A stretch of DNA of 64,000 nucleotides. Origin: Bacteroides sp. ET71. GTDB taxonomy: Bacteria; Bacteroidota; Bacteroidia; Bacteroidales; Bacteroidaceae. The position numbers and the translations under genes were made by a program. Position 1 is the first letter of the stretch, and each line of letters begins with the position of its first letter. Positions 39,521-48,320 of the stretch are shown here, piece by piece. The stretch spans positions 186,001 to 250,000 of the forward strand of contig NZ_JAMBLS010000002.1 in NCBI RefSeq assembly GCF_023336905.1. The letters run 5' to 3'. The notes under the pieces are model-generated. The model made no database searches. It saw only the letters and a program-made list of their open reading frames with translations, and was not told the origin of the DNA.

Positions 39521-41158
39521 ATGAAACTGAAATATATTGCAGCATCTTTGCTGGCAGCCGGACTGTTTACCTTCAGCGGCTGCGTGAACGACCTCGACGT
39601 ATTCCCGTTGGATCCCGACGTAGTGACCTCCAACGTGGCTTACGACAGCCCTGAGAGCTACACGATGGCATTGAACAAGATTTATTCCGTATGGGCGCTT
39701 TCCGGACAGGATGGCAACTCTTCTTCCGACATCGCCGGATTGGACCCGGGCAACACGGTGTTGCTGCGCTGCTGGTTCACCTTGCAGACCACTCCCACCG
39801 ACGAGGCTAAGAACGCGTGGGGCGACGCATGGGTAAGCTCCATGAACACGATGACGTGGACTACGGCACAGGTGGAACCCATCGAGGGTGCTTACCAGCG
39901 CGCCATGTACATCGTGGCCTTGGTCAACGACTTTATGAAGAACATCGGCAATGCGCCTGCCGAAATCCCGCAGGCCCAGTATGCCGCCGAGGCACGCTTC
40001 TGCCGTGCATTGGCTTACTACTCGCTGATGGACTTGTTCGGACGCCCGCCGTTCATCACGGAAGAGAACTATTCGCTGAATCCCGGCCAACTGGCTACGC
40101 GCGCCGATTACTTCAACTGGATTGAAAGCGAACTGACGACCATCTACAACGACCTGCCCGTCAAGGCTGAATACGGACGCGCCGGACAGGCTGCCGTAGA
40201 CGCCCTGCTGTCGCGCATGTACCTCAACGCAGAGGTCTACACGGGCACTCCGCGCTATGACGACTGCATCGCACGCTGCAACAATATCTTCAAGGCCGGT
40301 TACGACTTGGCCGACAACTATGCCGAGCTGTTCATGGCCGACAACGGCGAGAACCCCAATGCCAACAAGGAGATTATCTTCCCGGTTTGCGCCGACGGCG
40401 AAACAGCTCAGTCCTACGGCCCGGGCGTATTCATTCTGGCCACGCGTGCCAGCAGCCCGGAAGACGGTACGGCAAGCGGCATCGGCAGCGGTTGGGCAGG
40501 CTTCCGCGCCACAGGCAACCTGACACGCGCCTTTGAATTTCCGAGCGACGACGAAAGCTCTTGGACGGACGACAACATCTTGGACAAGCGCGGCATTTTC
40601 TACGGCGACGGAAAAGCCATCGACATCACCACGTCTTACAACACGTTTGACACGCAGGGCTGGACGGTGCTGAAATTCGTCAACCGGAACAGTGACGGCA
40701 CAGTGGGCAAGAACGCCACGTTTGTCGACATGGACTATCCCTTCTTCCGCTTGGGTGAAATCTACCTGAATTATGCCGAGGCAGTGGCTCGCGGCGGGCA
40801 GGGCGGCAGCATAGAGACAGCCGTGGGCTACATCAACGAGCTGCGCGCACGTGGTTACGGTGACCACAGCCACGACATCGGCAGTGCCTGGCTGACGGCC
40901 AATGCCACCGTGGGCGGCACGACCACCAGCGTGCAATATGGCAACCTGCTGAACGAACGCCAGCGCGAGATGTACTTCGAGTGCACACGCCGTACGGACC
41001 TGATTCGCTTCGGCCTGTTCACCACGGGCAGCTACCTGTGGGTGGAAAAGGGCGGCACGCCGACGGGCGTAGGCGTTGACAACCGTTACAACCTCTACCC
41101 CATCCCGACGACGGACTTGGGCGTGAACGGCAGCCTGGAACAGAACGAGGGTTATTAA
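39521..41158 (+). CDS. susD: SusD starch-binding surface lipoprotein
   Basis: The 545-residue outer-membrane lipoprotein (lipobox FSGC, Cys21) caps SusC and binds starch helices. The TPR-like helices and the WFTLQTTPTDEAKNAWGDAW stretch (about 85-104) match the starch-binding region of B. thetaiotaomicron SusD (551 residues). The later SusD signatures EARFCRALAYYSLMDLFG and ERQREMYFECTRRTDLIRFG are clear. It lies between susC and susE in the usual order. Confidence 0.94.
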   Translation: MKLKYIAASLLAAGLFTFSGCVNDLDVFPLDPDVVTSNVAYDSPESYTMALNKIYSVWALSGQDGNSSSDIAGLDPGNTVLLRCWFTLQTTPTDEAKNAWGDAWVSSMNTMTWTTAQVEPIEGAYQRAMYIVALVNDFMKNIGNAPAEIPQAQYAAEARFCRALAYYSLMDLFGRPPFITEENYSLNPGQLATRADYFNWIESELTTIYNDLPVKAEYGRAGQAAVDALLSRMYLNAEVYTGTPRYDDCIARCNNIFKAGYDLADNYAELFMADNGENPNANKEIIFPVCADGETAQSYGPGVFILATRASSPEDGTASGIGSGWAGFRATGNLTRAFEFPSDDESSWTDDNILDKRGIFYGDGKAIDITTSYNTFDTQGWTVLKFVNRNSDGTVGKNATFVDMDYPFFRLGEIYLNYAEAVARGGQGGSIETAVGYINELRARGYGDHSHDIGSAWLTANATVGGTTTSVQYGNLLNERQREMYFECTRRTDLIRFGLFTTGSYLWVEKGGTPTGVGVDNRYNLYPIPTTDLGVNGSLEQNEGY

Positions 41159-41195
41159 ATCATTCATTTAACTGACAACAAAAGAACATAGAGTT

Positions 41196-42341
41196 ATGAA
41201 GAAACTACTTAATTATATACCTGTACTGGGGGTTGCAATGGCCTTTGCGGCCTGTGAGAGCGACCTCGACGGCGCAACTTACAATTCGGAGACGGCGCAG
41301 GCTGCCGTGCTGGATACACCAACAACAACCGATTATGTATTGAACGCCGCCAATGCTAATGACGTGGCACTGACACTGACTTGGGCGAAGGCAGACTTCG
41401 GCTATAGTGCCATATCGACTACGAACATCGACTTCGACCTGGCAGGCCAGAACTTTGCCCATGCTCGCCAGTTGGCAGCAGTGACTACAGCCACGGAACA
41501 GTCGATAACCGTGAACGACTTGAACGCGGCTGTCATTAACTTGCTGAACGATTACGGCATTGAAGAAGACTATAGTCCGCGTGATTATGAAATCCGCCTG
41601 GCTTCGCACATCTCGCAGGCGGCTGATACATTGTACTCCAATGTAATTACTCTGAACATCACGCCGTACAGCATGGACGTGCAGTATCCGAAACTGTGGG
41701 TTGTAGGCAAATATTGTGACTGGAATCATGCTAACAGTCAGTTCCTCTACTCGGTCAACTTCGACGACAACTATGCCGGTATGATTTACTTCAATGGCTT
41801 GGCCGACACGGAAGGCTGGAAGATTACTCCTGCGGGTGACTGGAGTAACGGTGAATGGGGCATGGGCGAAGCACCTGAAGCAGAAGCTCCCACGCAGACA
41901 CTTGTAACAAGCGGAGGGGCCAACATCACTTCTTATTCGCACAACAGCTACTACATCGAGTTCAACAGCACAAGCGGCGAACTGAAGGTTTCACAGGCCT
42001 ATGACTCCTGGGGCATCGTCGGCAATCACAACAACTGGGGTAATACAAACGAAGACGGAAGCGTAACTCCTGACACCTCAATGACCCTTGGATCGGAGAC
42101 CGACGAAGCTGGCTCCATGCAGCACTTCCTGACCGCCACTTTGCACATGGAAGCAGGCAATACTTGGAAGATTCGTCCCGACGAGAAGTGGGAAAATGAC
42201 AAAGGCCCCAGCCAGTTGAAGTTCGAAGGCGACGTGGCCGACAACGGCGACGGCAATTTCCGTGCAGACGAAACCGGCGAGTATACCATCAAGTGGTACT
42301 TCAACAAAGTAGAACCGTACATCGTTGTCACTCGCAACTAA
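41196..42341 (+). CDS. susE: SusE starch-binding surface lipoprotein
   Basis: The 381-residue lipoprotein (lipobox AFAAC, Cys20) is followed by ESDLDG, an acidic tail like the Bacteroidetes surface-export signal. An N-terminal Ig-like domain (about 35-165) precedes two starch-binding modules: LWVVGKYCDWNHANSQFLYS (about 167-255) and SWGIVGNHNNWG (about 270-381). Length is close to B. thetaiotaomicron SusE (387). SusF, which normally follows, is absent; a terminator-like hairpin and a DUF4469 gene follow instead. Confidence 0.9.
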   Translation: MKKLLNYIPVLGVAMAFAACESDLDGATYNSETAQAAVLDTPTTTDYVLNAANANDVALTLTWAKADFGYSAISTTNIDFDLAGQNFAHARQLAAVTTATEQSITVNDLNAAVINLLNDYGIEEDYSPRDYEIRLASHISQAADTLYSNVITLNITPYSMDVQYPKLWVVGKYCDWNHANSQFLYSVNFDDNYAGMIYFNGLADTEGWKITPAGDWSNGEWGMGEAPEAEAPTQTLVTSGGANITSYSHNSYYIEFNSTSGELKVSQAYDSWGIVGNHNNWGNTNEDGSVTPDTSMTLGSETDEAGSMQHFLTATLHMEAGNTWKIRPDEKWENDKGPSQLKFEGDVADNGDGNFRADETGEYTIKWYFNKVEPYIVVTRN

Positions 42342-42362
42342 TCACTCAACCATTATTTAGAC

Positions 42363-42406
42363 AAGGGCGTCGCCTTGGTTAGCCACCGGGTGGCGCCCTT
42401 TCTCTT
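42363..42406 (+). terminator. Terminator after susE
   Basis: AAGGGCGTCGCC (42363-42374) pairs with GGTGGCGCCCTT (42389-42400), followed by TCTCTT. It could end or attenuate the susB-E transcript before the DUF4469 gene. Confidence 0.7.
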
Positions 42407-42437
42407 CAATATTAACCCTTTAAAAACATCTATTATC

Positions 42438-43256
42438 ATGGCTGAAACGAAAGAATACGTATGGATGTTCGACCTTCAGGACAATCCGATGACGAAAGAC
42501 GTGAAGGAGGACCGGGTGGCCAAGGTGCGCACGCTGCGCTCGGTCAACATCGAAGACATTGCACGCGACATCGTGCGCGAACGCACGGAGTATCGACTGG
42601 ATACCATCATCGGCATCGCCAACCTCATCGACGAGAAGATACGGCAGTTCGTCTGCCAGGGCAACACCGTGGTGACCGGCTCGGCACAGTACTCGCCCAG
42701 CATCACGGGCGTGTTCACCGGCGATACGGGCACGTTCGACGCGGCAGTCAACGCCCTGGGCGTGAACATCGTGCCGTCGAAGGCACTGCGCGACGAGGTG
42801 CAGAAGGTTCGCCCCGAGTTCACGGGCCGCGTCAAGGACCTGGGCGGCGCACGCATCGGGCTGGTGAAGGACACGGTGACGGGCCGAACGGACGGCTCGC
42901 TGTCGCCCGGCGGCATCGTCGAGGTGACGGGCAACAAAATCCGCAGCATCAATGCCGACGGCACGGCCATGGGCAAGGTCGTCCTGGTCAACACCGAGAC
43001 GCAGGCCGAGACGGACATCACCTCGCTGGCCATCAACGACCCCAGCCGCCTGATGTTCGCCATCCCCGCCTCGCTGCCCCAGGGGACGTACCGGCTGCGG
43101 GTGGAGACGTACTTCAGCAACGCAAGCACCCGCTTGAAAAGCTCTCGCGTCATCGATTACGAGCAAGACCTCTACGTCGGCCAAGCTCCCACCACGCCCT
43201 CCGGCGAGCAAACGGGAGGCGACGATGACGACAGCGGCCAAGGCACATTTGGTTGA
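42438..43256 (+). CDS. HU-like DNA-binding/DUF4469 protein inserted in the sus locus
   Basis: The 272-residue protein has no signal peptide. The N-terminal half (about 1-125: VRTLRSVNIEDIARDIVRERTEYRLDTIIG; FTGRVKDLGGARIGLVKD) matches the Bacteroidetes HU/IHF-like DNA-binding domain, and the C-terminal half (about 145-250: GGIVEVTGNKIRSIN; PSRLMFAIPASLPQGTYRLRVETYFS) matches DUF4469. The tail is acidic and Gly/Asp-rich. The cytoplasmic role is unknown. Its place between susE and susG, where susF is expected, is unusual. The coding sequence is visibly more GC-rich than susA-susB. The start is ATG 42438. Confidence 0.8.
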   Translation: MAETKEYVWMFDLQDNPMTKDVKEDRVAKVRTLRSVNIEDIARDIVRERTEYRLDTIIGIANLIDEKIRQFVCQGNTVVTGSAQYSPSITGVFTGDTGTFDAAVNALGVNIVPSKALRDEVQKVRPEFTGRVKDLGGARIGLVKDTVTGRTDGSLSPGGIVEVTGNKIRSINADGTAMGKVVLVNTETQAETDITSLAINDPSRLMFAIPASLPQGTYRLRVETYFSNASTRLKSSRVIDYEQDLYVGQAPTTPSGEQTGGDDDDSGQGTFG

Positions 43257-43271
43257 CAAACTTTCCGTCGA

Positions 43272-43388
43272 CGGCAAGCGACGAGGCTCGCTTACGGCAA
43301 GCGACGAGGCTCGCTTGCCACAAACGACGAGGCTCGCTTGCCACAAACGACGAGGCTCGCTTGCCACAAACGACGAGGCTCGCTTGTC
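43272..43388. repeat. Five tandem ~23-bp hairpin repeats before susG
   Basis: Five copies of CGACGAGGCTCGCTT with flanking CAAAC/CAAGC and GCCA occur at a 23-24 nt period (starting near 43273, 43297, 43321, 43344 and 43367). Copies 1 and 2 form AAGCGA-CGAGGC-TCGCTT stems. They begin 16 nt after the DUF4469 stop codon. Confidence 0.85.
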
Positions 43389-43514
43389 ATCCTGAGCGAA
43401 GGCGAAGCCGAAGTCGAAGGATCTCCCTAAAGCCCGGAATCCCCAATGTCCCGCACAACGAAAGCGCATAGTGAGGTGTCTCGACTCCGGCTGCGCCTCC
43501 GCTCGACATGACAG
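43385..43514. repeat. REP-like intergenic element before susG
   Basis: The left part is TCATCCTGAGCGAAGGC...GTCGAAGGATCTCC and the right part is GAGGTGTCTCGACTCC...GCTCGACATGACAGAGC. This is the same family as the element at 4271-4362. Together with the tandem repeats it fills the 304 nt between the DUF4469 gene and susG; no promoter was seen. Confidence 0.65.
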
Positions 43515-43560
43515 AGCAAAAGGACAACATTCATTCATCACACACCATTCATCACACATC

Positions 43561-45636
43561 ATGAAACAAATCTTCAAACACCTCTCTTCCCGGGCATGGC
43601 TCGCCGTTTGGGCCATGCTCGCTGTGTTCGCCGCATGCAGCGACGACAACCCCATAACCCCGCCCGACAATCCTCCCGGCGGCGGAGGCGACGACCCCAC
43701 CGAATGGACCATCGTCAGCCCCACGCCCGACACGTGGGACAACAACAAACGCGCCGGGCTGACCTACCAGCTCCTCGTCTACTCCTTCGCCGACAGCAAC
43801 GGCGACGGCTGGGGCGACCTGGCGGGCGTGACCGACAAGCTGGACTACCTGCAACAGATGGGCATCAGCGCCCTGTGGCTCAGCCCCATCCACCCCGCCA
43901 TGTCCTACCACGGATACGACGTGACGGACTACACCGCCATCGACCCGCGCCTGGGCACGCAGGCCGACTTCGACCGCCTGGTCAGCGAAGCGCACAAGCG
44001 CAACATCCGCATCTACCTGGACTACGTGATGAACCACACGGGCAAAGACCACCCGTGGTTTCTCGCCGCCCAAGCATCGGAAGACAGCCCCTACCGCGAC
44101 TACTACACCTTCTCGCAAGACCCGGCATCGGACATCGCCGCAGGACTCATCCCGATGATTGAACGCAACGGCTACAACGCCGGCGAGTGGTTCAACGTCT
44201 CCAGCTCGGACTCGGAGGTATCGGGACGATTCAAGTTCACGCTCGACTGGAGCGATGCCGCCCACCCCACCGTCACCTACGACCAATGGGACGGTCCGGT
44301 CGACGACGACAATCCTGACACTTCGACCGAAGGCGCCAAGTACCTGTACTACGGCGACGGCATCTGCAAAAAGTTCTACGACCGTGGCAACGGCCATTAT
44401 GACCTCATCGTCGACTTCGCCTCATCATGGGGCTTCCTCATCCGCACCAGCAACACTTCGTGGGACGGCGGCACGAAGTACGGCGCCCCCTCCTCGTCCG
44501 ACCGCATCAGCGAAGGCGAACCCTTCGTGCTGAACAACACCACGGCCGCCAACATCCTCTTCGACAGCATGAAGCTCTGGTACTATCACTCGGCCTTCCA
44601 GACCGACTGGTTCGCCGACCTCAACTACGGCCCCGTCGACCAGTGCGCCTCGTCGCCCGCCTACCAAGCCATCGCCTCCGCCGCCCGCGGATGGATAGAA
44701 CGCGGCGTAGACGGATTCCGACTGGATGCCGTGAAGCACATCTACCACAACGCCACGTCGTCGGAGAACCCCACCTTCCTCCGCACCTTCTACGACGACA
44801 TGAACACCACCTACCACGCACAAGGCCACACGGACGACCTCTACATGGTGGGTGAGGTGCTGAGCGAACACAACGAAGTGGCTCCCTACTACGCCGGACT
44901 GCCTGCCCTGTTCGAGTTCTCCTTCTGGTACCGCCTGGAGTGGGCCATCAACAACGGCACCGGCCGCTACTTCGCCAACGACCTGCTGGGCTACCGCCAG
45001 GAATACGCCGCCGTGCGCTCCGACTACATCGCCGCCACCAAGCTGAGCAACCACGACGAAGACCGCGCCGCCTCGCTGCTGGGCCGCAATGCCGACAAGT
45101 GCCGCCTGGCCGCCGCCGTGCTGCTCACCGCCCAAGGTTCACCTTATATATATTATGGCGAAGAACTGGGCCTGTACGGCACCAAGGAGAAAGGCGACGA
45201 ATATGTGCGCAGCCCGATGCTGTGGGGCGACTCATACACCACTGCCTATACGGACAAGATTGACGCCGGTGTAGCCTCCAACGTGCCCTCCGTCAGCGAA
45301 CAGCAGGCCGACGCCGCCTCGCTGCTGAACACCTACCAGACGTTCACCCGCCTGCGCAACACCTACCCGGCACTGGCCACCGGCACCATGTCGGAGCATC
45401 CGACCTACAACGACTCGAACGCCAACTACAACTCGCTGGCCGCTTGGTACATGACGCAGGACGACCAACAGATGCTGGTGCTGCACAACTTCGGCAACAC
45501 AGCCATCACCCTGCCGCTGACCGACACCGTGCAAAAAGCCGTGGCCACGCAAGGCACCGTGGAACAGTCCACGCAAGATGACGGCACGACGCAACTGCGC
45601 CTGGGCGCATACTCCTCCGTCGTATTCCTTTTATAA
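43561..45636 (+). CDS. susG: SusG surface alpha-amylase (GH13 with internal CBM58-like domain)
   Basis: The 691-residue surface lipoprotein starts starch breakdown. Lipobox FAAC (Cys26) is followed by SDDN, a typical surface-export signal, then a Pro/Gly linker. The GH13 barrel is interrupted by a domain (about 216-335) at the place of CBM58 in B. thetaiotaomicron SusG. Catalytic residues Asp389 (GFRLDA), Glu432 (VGEV) and Asp499 (NHDED) match SusG Asp388, Glu431 and Asp498 with an offset of one. The start is ATG 43561; the reading frame extends upstream through the repeats without a signal peptide. The gene is visibly GC-rich, like the DUF4469 gene. Confidence 0.94.
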   Translation: MKQIFKHLSSRAWLAVWAMLAVFAACSDDNPITPPDNPPGGGGDDPTEWTIVSPTPDTWDNNKRAGLTYQLLVYSFADSNGDGWGDLAGVTDKLDYLQQMGISALWLSPIHPAMSYHGYDVTDYTAIDPRLGTQADFDRLVSEAHKRNIRIYLDYVMNHTGKDHPWFLAAQASEDSPYRDYYTFSQDPASDIAAGLIPMIERNGYNAGEWFNVSSSDSEVSGRFKFTLDWSDAAHPTVTYDQWDGPVDDDNPDTSTEGAKYLYYGDGICKKFYDRGNGHYDLIVDFASSWGFLIRTSNTSWDGGTKYGAPSSSDRISEGEPFVLNNTTAANILFDSMKLWYYHSAFQTDWFADLNYGPVDQCASSPAYQAIASAARGWIERGVDGFRLDAVKHIYHNATSSENPTFLRTFYDDMNTTYHAQGHTDDLYMVGEVLSEHNEVAPYYAGLPALFEFSFWYRLEWAINNGTGRYFANDLLGYRQEYAAVRSDYIAATKLSNHDEDRAASLLGRNADKCRLAAAVLLTAQGSPYIYYGEELGLYGTKEKGDEYVRSPMLWGDSYTTAYTDKIDAGVASNVPSVSEQQADAASLLNTYQTFTRLRNTYPALATGTMSEHPTYNDSNANYNSLAAWYMTQDDQQMLVLHNFGNTAITLPLTDTVQKAVATQGTVEQSTQDDGTTQLRLGAYSSVVFLL

Positions 45637-45646
45637 ATGAGGACTT

Positions 45647-45749
45647 ATGGCACACAGACGACGCAGACAGGACAGATGACCACAGATTTTACAGATTGAC
45701 AATAATGAATCTGCGTAAATCTGCTTAATCAGGGTCATCTGTGTGCCAT
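45647..45749. repeat. Large inverted repeat after susG (probable terminator)
   Basis: ATGGCACACAGA (45647-45658) pairs with TCTGTGTGCCAT (45738-45749), and ACAGATGACC with GGGTCATCTGT-like sequence inside it. CACAGATTTTACAGATT is repeated and pairs with AATCTGCGTAAATCTG. It resembles the CACAGATT-type intergenic elements of Bacteroidetes and closes the starch locus. Confidence 0.65.
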
Positions 45750-45809
45750 CACCTTCCTCATTCTTCATTTAAAAGCCTCTTCGTTCTTTATAGTTCTGCA
45801 ATTTATTCC

Positions 45810-45817
45810 TATTTTTG
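45810..45817 (+). promoter_or_regulatory. -7 element of the coiled-coil gene
   Basis: TATTTTTG matches TAnnTTTG, 29 nt before the ATG at 45847. Confidence 0.55.
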
Positions 45818-45846
45818 CACCGGATAAAACAAAGAAACCATTGGCT

Positions 45847-46719
45847 ATGAACAAAAACAAAATCATTATCCCGGTAGGCATCGTCCTTGTATTGCTGCTG
45901 GCAGGCGTCACTTACCTGCTGCTGTCCGAGAAGAAAACAAACCGCGAACTGGTGCAAGAATTCGAACTGGAGAAAGAAGACCTTGAGAATCAATACACCA
46001 CCTTCGCCCGACAGTATGACGAACTGAAAATGACAGTCTCCAACGATTCGTTGTCTTCACTATTGGAACAAGAACAACTCAAGACCCAACGCCTGCTGGA
46101 AGAGCTACGCACCGTAAAGAGTACCAACGCCGCCGAGATACGCCGCCTGCGTAACGAACTCAACACACTACGCAAGGTAATGGTCAGCTACATCAACCAG
46201 ATAGACTCTCTGAACCAACTGACGGCCCGACAGAAGGAAATCATTGACGATGTCACTCAGAAATACCACGCAGCTTCGGCCACCATCAGCAACCTGTCGG
46301 AAGAAAAGAAAGCACTCGACCAGAAAGTAACCTTGGCCGCACAGCTCGATGCCACAGCCATCACAGTTACTCCTCTGAACAAACGCAGCCGGAAGACGAA
46401 ACGCATCAAAAACATCGTCAAGCTGAAAATAGATTTTACCATCAGTAAAAACATCACAGCCGAAACCGGAGAACGGACACTGTATGTACGCATCATGAAG
46501 CCGGACAACGACGTGCTGACCAAAAACGCAGCCGACACCTTCCCTTATGAAAACCGCCAGTTACGCTATTCTATCAAAAAATACATCGAATACAACGGCG
46601 AAGAACAGCCCGTCACCGTCTATTGGGACGTAGAAGAATTCCTCTATGCCGGAAACTATCGGATAGACATCTTTGCCGACGGTACACTCATTGGCACACA
46701 AGACTTCACCCTGGACTAA
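45847..46719 (+). CDS. Membrane-anchored coiled-coil protein
   Basis: The 290-residue protein has one N-terminal transmembrane helix (about 6-28, IPVGIVLVLLLAGVTYLLLS) followed by a long coiled coil (30-165) rich in Leu/Glu/Gln heptads. A C-terminal beta-rich domain (about 185-290, RIKNIVKLKIDFTISKNITAETGERTLYVRIMKPDNDVL) ends the protein. The topology suggests an inner-membrane anchor with a periplasmic coil. I do not recognise a named family. It is a single-gene unit between susG and the efflux operon. Confidence 0.65.
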   Translation: MNKNKIIIPVGIVLVLLLAGVTYLLLSEKKTNRELVQEFELEKEDLENQYTTFARQYDELKMTVSNDSLSSLLEQEQLKTQRLLEELRTVKSTNAAEIRRLRNELNTLRKVMVSYINQIDSLNQLTARQKEIIDDVTQKYHAASATISNLSEEKKALDQKVTLAAQLDATAITVTPLNKRSRKTKRIKNIVKLKIDFTISKNITAETGERTLYVRIMKPDNDVLTKNAADTFPYENRQLRYSIKKYIEYNGEEQPVTVYWDVEEFLYAGNYRIDIFADGTLIGTQDFTLD

Positions 46720-46747
46720 AAAGTCTTCCACTGCCTAAAAATTCAGA

Positions 46748-46796
46748 CTGCCCGTCGTACATTGACGTCTAGAAATGACGAACAAATTACGGGCAG
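46748..46796 (+). terminator. Inverted repeat after the coiled-coil gene
   Basis: CTGCCCGT (46748-46755) pairs with ACGGGCAG (46789-46796) around a 33-nt interior containing a second weak dyad (TTGACGTC...). It probably separates the coiled-coil gene from the efflux operon. Confidence 0.45.
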
Positions 46797-46834
46797 CATT
46801 GTTATAGCAGAAATGTATGGTTGAAATAAATACA

Positions 46835-48313
46835 ATGAAAAGACTCTTTTATATCATCATCGGATTAACCTGTACCTGGTTACCAGTCAAAAGCCAAGGG
46901 ATACTTAGCCTGGACAGTTGTCGTACACTGGCCCTGGCCAATAACAAGACCCTGTTAATGAGCAATGAGAAAGTGAATGCTGCCCACTACCAACGAAAAG
47001 CAGCCTTCACCAATTTCTTGCCCAAGATATCTGCTGCCGGCGGCTACATACGCACCAGCCGCGAACTGTCACTGCTGAGCGATGCCCAGAAAAGTACACT
47101 GTCCGGATTAGGAACCAGCTTGGGAACTCCTTTGCAACAGGCAGCAGAAGCCATCTCTAAAATCTATCCACAACTGGGAGGTTCACTGGCAGCATTGGGC
47201 GAGAGTCTGACAGGGGCATTGAACAATGCAGGCACAGCCGTAGTCGACGCACTGCGAACCGATACGCGCAACATGTATGCCGGCGCTTTGACACTGACTC
47301 AACCGCTTTACATGGGAGGCAAGATACGTGCCTATAACAAGATTACCAAATATGCTGAAGCATTGGCACGCCAACAACATTATAGCGGCATGCAAGAAGT
47401 CATACTCAGCACGGACCAGGCTTATTGGCAAGTCGTGTCGCTGGCCAACAAACAAAGGCTGGCCGAAAGCTACCTGGCCTTGCTGCAAAAACTGGAAAGT
47501 GATGTCGACAAGATGATTGCCGAAGGAGTGGCAACCAAGGCAGACGGCCTCTCGGTAAAAGTAAAAGTGAACGAGGCAGAAATGACACTTACCAAAGTCA
47601 ACGACGGCCTGAGCCTGGCCCGTATGCTACTTTGCCAGCTATGTGGGCTGGACCTCTCTGCCCCCATCCGGTTACAAGACGAAACAGAACAAGACTTGGC
47701 TCCCAACGTCGTACCCACCCGGGACATCAACATGGAAGCCGTATATGCCAATCGCCCGGAAATACGTAGTCTGGAATTAGCAACAAACATTTACCGACAG
47801 AAAATAAACGTGGCCCGTGCCGACTACTTGCCATCATTGGCTTTGATTGGAGGCTACATAGCTACCAATCCCAGTGTATTCAACAGTTTTGAGAACAAAT
47901 TCAAAGGAATGTGGAACGTAGGAGTTACCCTCTCCTTACCTATCTGGCATTGGGGTGAAGGCATCTACAAAGTGAAAGCCGCTAAAGCAGAGGCACGCAT
48001 CGCCCAATATCAGTTGCAGGACGCACGCGAGAAAATAGAACTGCAGGTGAACCAGTCGGCCTTTCAGGTGCGAGAGGCAGCCAAAAAGCTGGCAATGGCA
48101 GAAAAAAACCTGGAAAAAGCCGACGAAAACCTACGCTATGCCAACTTGGGATTCGAAGAAGGGGTGATTCCTGCCAGCAACGTATTGGAAGCACATACAG
48201 CCTGGTTGTCTGCCCAATCCGAACGAATTGACGCACAGATAGACGTCAAACTGACAGAACTCTACCTGATGCGTGCTACCGGACAATTAACCATCGAGAA
48301 ACCGATAAAGTAA
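46835..48313 (+). CDS. TolC-like outer-membrane efflux protein
   Basis: The 492-residue protein has a signal peptide (KRLFYIIIGLTCTWLPVKS). Two OEP/TolC repeats are visible: DSCRTLALANNKTLLMSNEKV with ALTLTQPLYMGGKIRAYNK, then NRPEIRSLELATNIYRQKINVARADYLPSLALIGGY with GVTLSLPIWHWGEGIYKVKAAKAEARIAQYQLQ. It forms the outer-membrane channel of a tripartite pump with the adaptor and permeases that follow (8, 2 and 2 nt apart). The start is ATG 46835, which opens the signal peptide. Confidence 0.9.
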   Translation: MKRLFYIIIGLTCTWLPVKSQGILSLDSCRTLALANNKTLLMSNEKVNAAHYQRKAAFTNFLPKISAAGGYIRTSRELSLLSDAQKSTLSGLGTSLGTPLQQAAEAISKIYPQLGGSLAALGESLTGALNNAGTAVVDALRTDTRNMYAGALTLTQPLYMGGKIRAYNKITKYAEALARQQHYSGMQEVILSTDQAYWQVVSLANKQRLAESYLALLQKLESDVDKMIAEGVATKADGLSVKVKVNEAEMTLTKVNDGLSLARMLLCQLCGLDLSAPIRLQDETEQDLAPNVVPTRDINMEAVYANRPEIRSLELATNIYRQKINVARADYLPSLALIGGYIATNPSVFNSFENKFKGMWNVGVTLSLPIWHWGEGIYKVKAAKAEARIAQYQLQDAREKIELQVNQSAFQVREAAKKLAMAEKNLEKADENLRYANLGFEEGVIPASNVLEAHTAWLSAQSERIDAQIDVKLTELYLMRATGQLTIEKPIK

Positions 48314-48320
48314 TCAACAT

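Noticed and set aside
39494-41167. 557-residue open frame on the minus strand opposite susD
   Set aside because: It mirrors the susD coding frame, has low-complexity His/Val/Arg-rich composition and no family motifs; susD is certain.
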